Shown here in pieces: positions 29,556 through 30,355 of a stretch of DNA of 30,355 nucleotides. The stretch's first letter is position 1. Each line of letters starts with the position of its first letter. The notes beneath the pieces were generated by a model. That model was not told the DNA's origin. It worked only from the letters and a program-made list of their open reading frames with translations, and did no database searches. Position numbers and translations under genes: made by a program. Origin of the DNA: UBA3071 sp965369635 (GTDB lineage: Bacteria > Chloroflexota > Anaerolineae > UBA3071); NCBI GenBank assembly GCA_965369635.1, contig CBDURC010000011.1:1-30355 (forward strand). The letters run 5' to 3'.

Positions 29556-29750
29556 AAGTGAACTTCAAAAGTAAACAAGGAGACAAGGAAACAAGTACAA
29601 TTGGCAGCATCCTCTGAACTGGAACTTGGAACCTCCAACCTTCGAACCTGAAACCGTCAAACCTGCAACAGTCTCAAGGAACTCCCTTGCTCCTTTGCGC
29701 CCTTGCTCCCCTGCTCCTCTGCGCCCTTGCGCCCTTGCTCCTTGCCATAC
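29556..29750. repeat. Long run of degenerate word repeats (spacer and transglycosylase 3' end)
   Basis: First come words TTCAAAAGTGAAC and TTCAAAAGTAAAC, then ACAAGGAGACAAGGAAACAAG, then GAACTGGAACTTGGAACC-type words, and finally many units of GCGCCCTTGC and CCTTGCTCC. The last part (29675-29750) is coding on the minus strand and forms the tail of the transglycosylase. Confidence 0.75.
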
Positions 29751-30355
29751 AGCCGCCGGTAGACGGCGTACTGTTGCAGCACGCCCCGCACGTACCGCTG
29801 GGGCTGGGAAATGGTGATCGTCTCCAGGAAGAGATCTTCGTCGTCGCCGGCCACGGCACGCCAGAAGCGGGCATTGCCCGGCCCGGCATTGTAGCCCACC
29901 AGCGCCGTCGCCAGGTTGTCTCCGGCATCCTCCAGGGCGAAGGCCAGATAGTAGACCCCGAACTTGACATTGATGTGCGGACGGTAAACGTGCGCCGGCT
30001 GGTAGTCGGGCCAACCGATGCGTTGGGCCACCCATTCACCGGTGGAAGGGATAACCTGCATCAGCCCCTGCGCCGCTGCGTACGACCGCGCCCCCGGCTC
30101 GAAGAGGCTCTCCTGGCGGATGATAGCATAGATCAGCAGGGAATCCAAGCCTTGCACCTCGGCCTCCGCTTCCACCAGGTCGGCGAAGGGCGTGGGATAG
30201 GCCAGCTCCTGCAGAAAAGGTGGTGCCGCAGCGCGTTGTGGCAACGGCGAGAGGTCAAGCAGGCGCGCAGCACACAGAATGGAAAGCCCGTTGGCTCCGA
30301 GATCGCGGAAGCGCAGGGCCAGTGCGTACATCGCCTGCGGATCGTCGAGCCAACG
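29657..30355 (-). CDS. Lytic transglycosylase (Slt-type, 5' end outside window)
   Basis: The frame is open to the right edge, so the N-terminus is missing; 232 codons are visible. The catalytic domain shows the Slt motifs: IIRQESLFEPGARSYAAA with the catalytic glutamate, then GLMQVIPSTGEWVA, and ALVGYNAGPGNARFW, RYVRGVLQQYAVYR. These enzymes cleave peptidoglycan between MurNAc and GlcNAc, leaving 1,6-anhydroMurNAc. The part before the domain (PLPQRAAAPPFLQELAYPTPF) resembles the linker of Slt70-type proteins with an alpha-helical superhelix. After YRRLYG the protein ends in about 30 residues of repeating KEQG/KGAEEQG/KGAKEQG, encoded by word repeats and outside any known domain. Confidence 0.92.
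   Translation of the reverse strand, partial: RWLDDPQAMYALALRFRDLGANGLSILCAARLLDLSPLPQRAAAPPFLQELAYPTPFADLVEAEAEVQGLDSLLIYAIIRQESLFEPGARSYAAAQGLMQVIPSTGEWVAQRIGWPDYQPAHVYRPHINVKFGVYYLAFALEDAGDNLATALVGYNAGPGNARFWRAVAGDDEDLFLETITISQPQRYVRGVLQQYAVYRRLYGKEQGRKGAEEQGSKGAKEQGSSLRLLQV

Overview
The window is a chromosomal segment, clearly GC-rich over most of its length, carrying a nearly complete division and cell wall (dcw) cluster. The plus-strand order is mraZ, rsmH, ftsL-like, ftsI, murF, mraY, [insert], murD, ftsW, murG, two CvpA-like membrane genes, murC, murB, ddl, ftsQ, ftsA, ftsZ. This order, the paired CvpA-like genes and the abundance of short degenerate word repeats between and inside genes suggest a member of the Chloroflexota (Anaerolineae-like). 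That placement is inference, because no rRNA or other decisive marker is present.

Layout. Positions 1-6287 are all on the minus strand. Reading in the direction of transcription they hold an ABC transporter permease, rsmI (16S rRNA methyltransferase), a small SWIM zinc-finger protein, a UDP-glucose 6-dehydrogenase, and a pair of M16 peptidases: a catalytic subunit, then a non-catalytic one cut by the window edge. Positions 6288-6680 form a divergent promoter region with a consensus promoter in each direction and a long leader hairpin in front of mraZ. Positions 6681-26330 are the dcw cluster, with a second consensus promoter between ftsA and ftsZ. Then come degV (plus), a 149-base MITE-like element, and a DUF1284-like gene (plus). 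The right end is on the minus strand: maf, an SCP2-domain protein and a lytic transglycosylase cut by the edge.

The cluster supplies the lipid-linked peptidoglycan pathway. MurB, MurC, MurD and MurF build the UDP-muropeptide, Ddl makes D-Ala-D-Ala, MraY and MurG make lipids I and II, FtsW and FtsI polymerise and cross-link at the septum, and FtsQ, the FtsL-like protein, FtsA and FtsZ form the divisome. murE is missing from its usual place between ftsI and murF.

The most striking feature is repeat invasion of essential genes. A 26-base GC-rich palindrome occurs nine times between 7.4 and 23.2 kb, every time inside a coding region (rsmH, ftsL-like, ftsI, murD twice, murG, murB twice, ftsQ). 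It occurs in both orientations and several reading frames, and its consensus has no stop codon in any of the six frames. At least four further classes of palindrome and many degenerate tandem word repeats accompany it. They build in-frame insertions in MurB, MurD, MurG and MurF, a C-terminal tail on the FtsL-like protein, and apparently a 209-base overlap of ftsW with murG. Between mraY and murD, the first 88 or so bases of the murD start region are duplicated around an unknown 176-residue gene.
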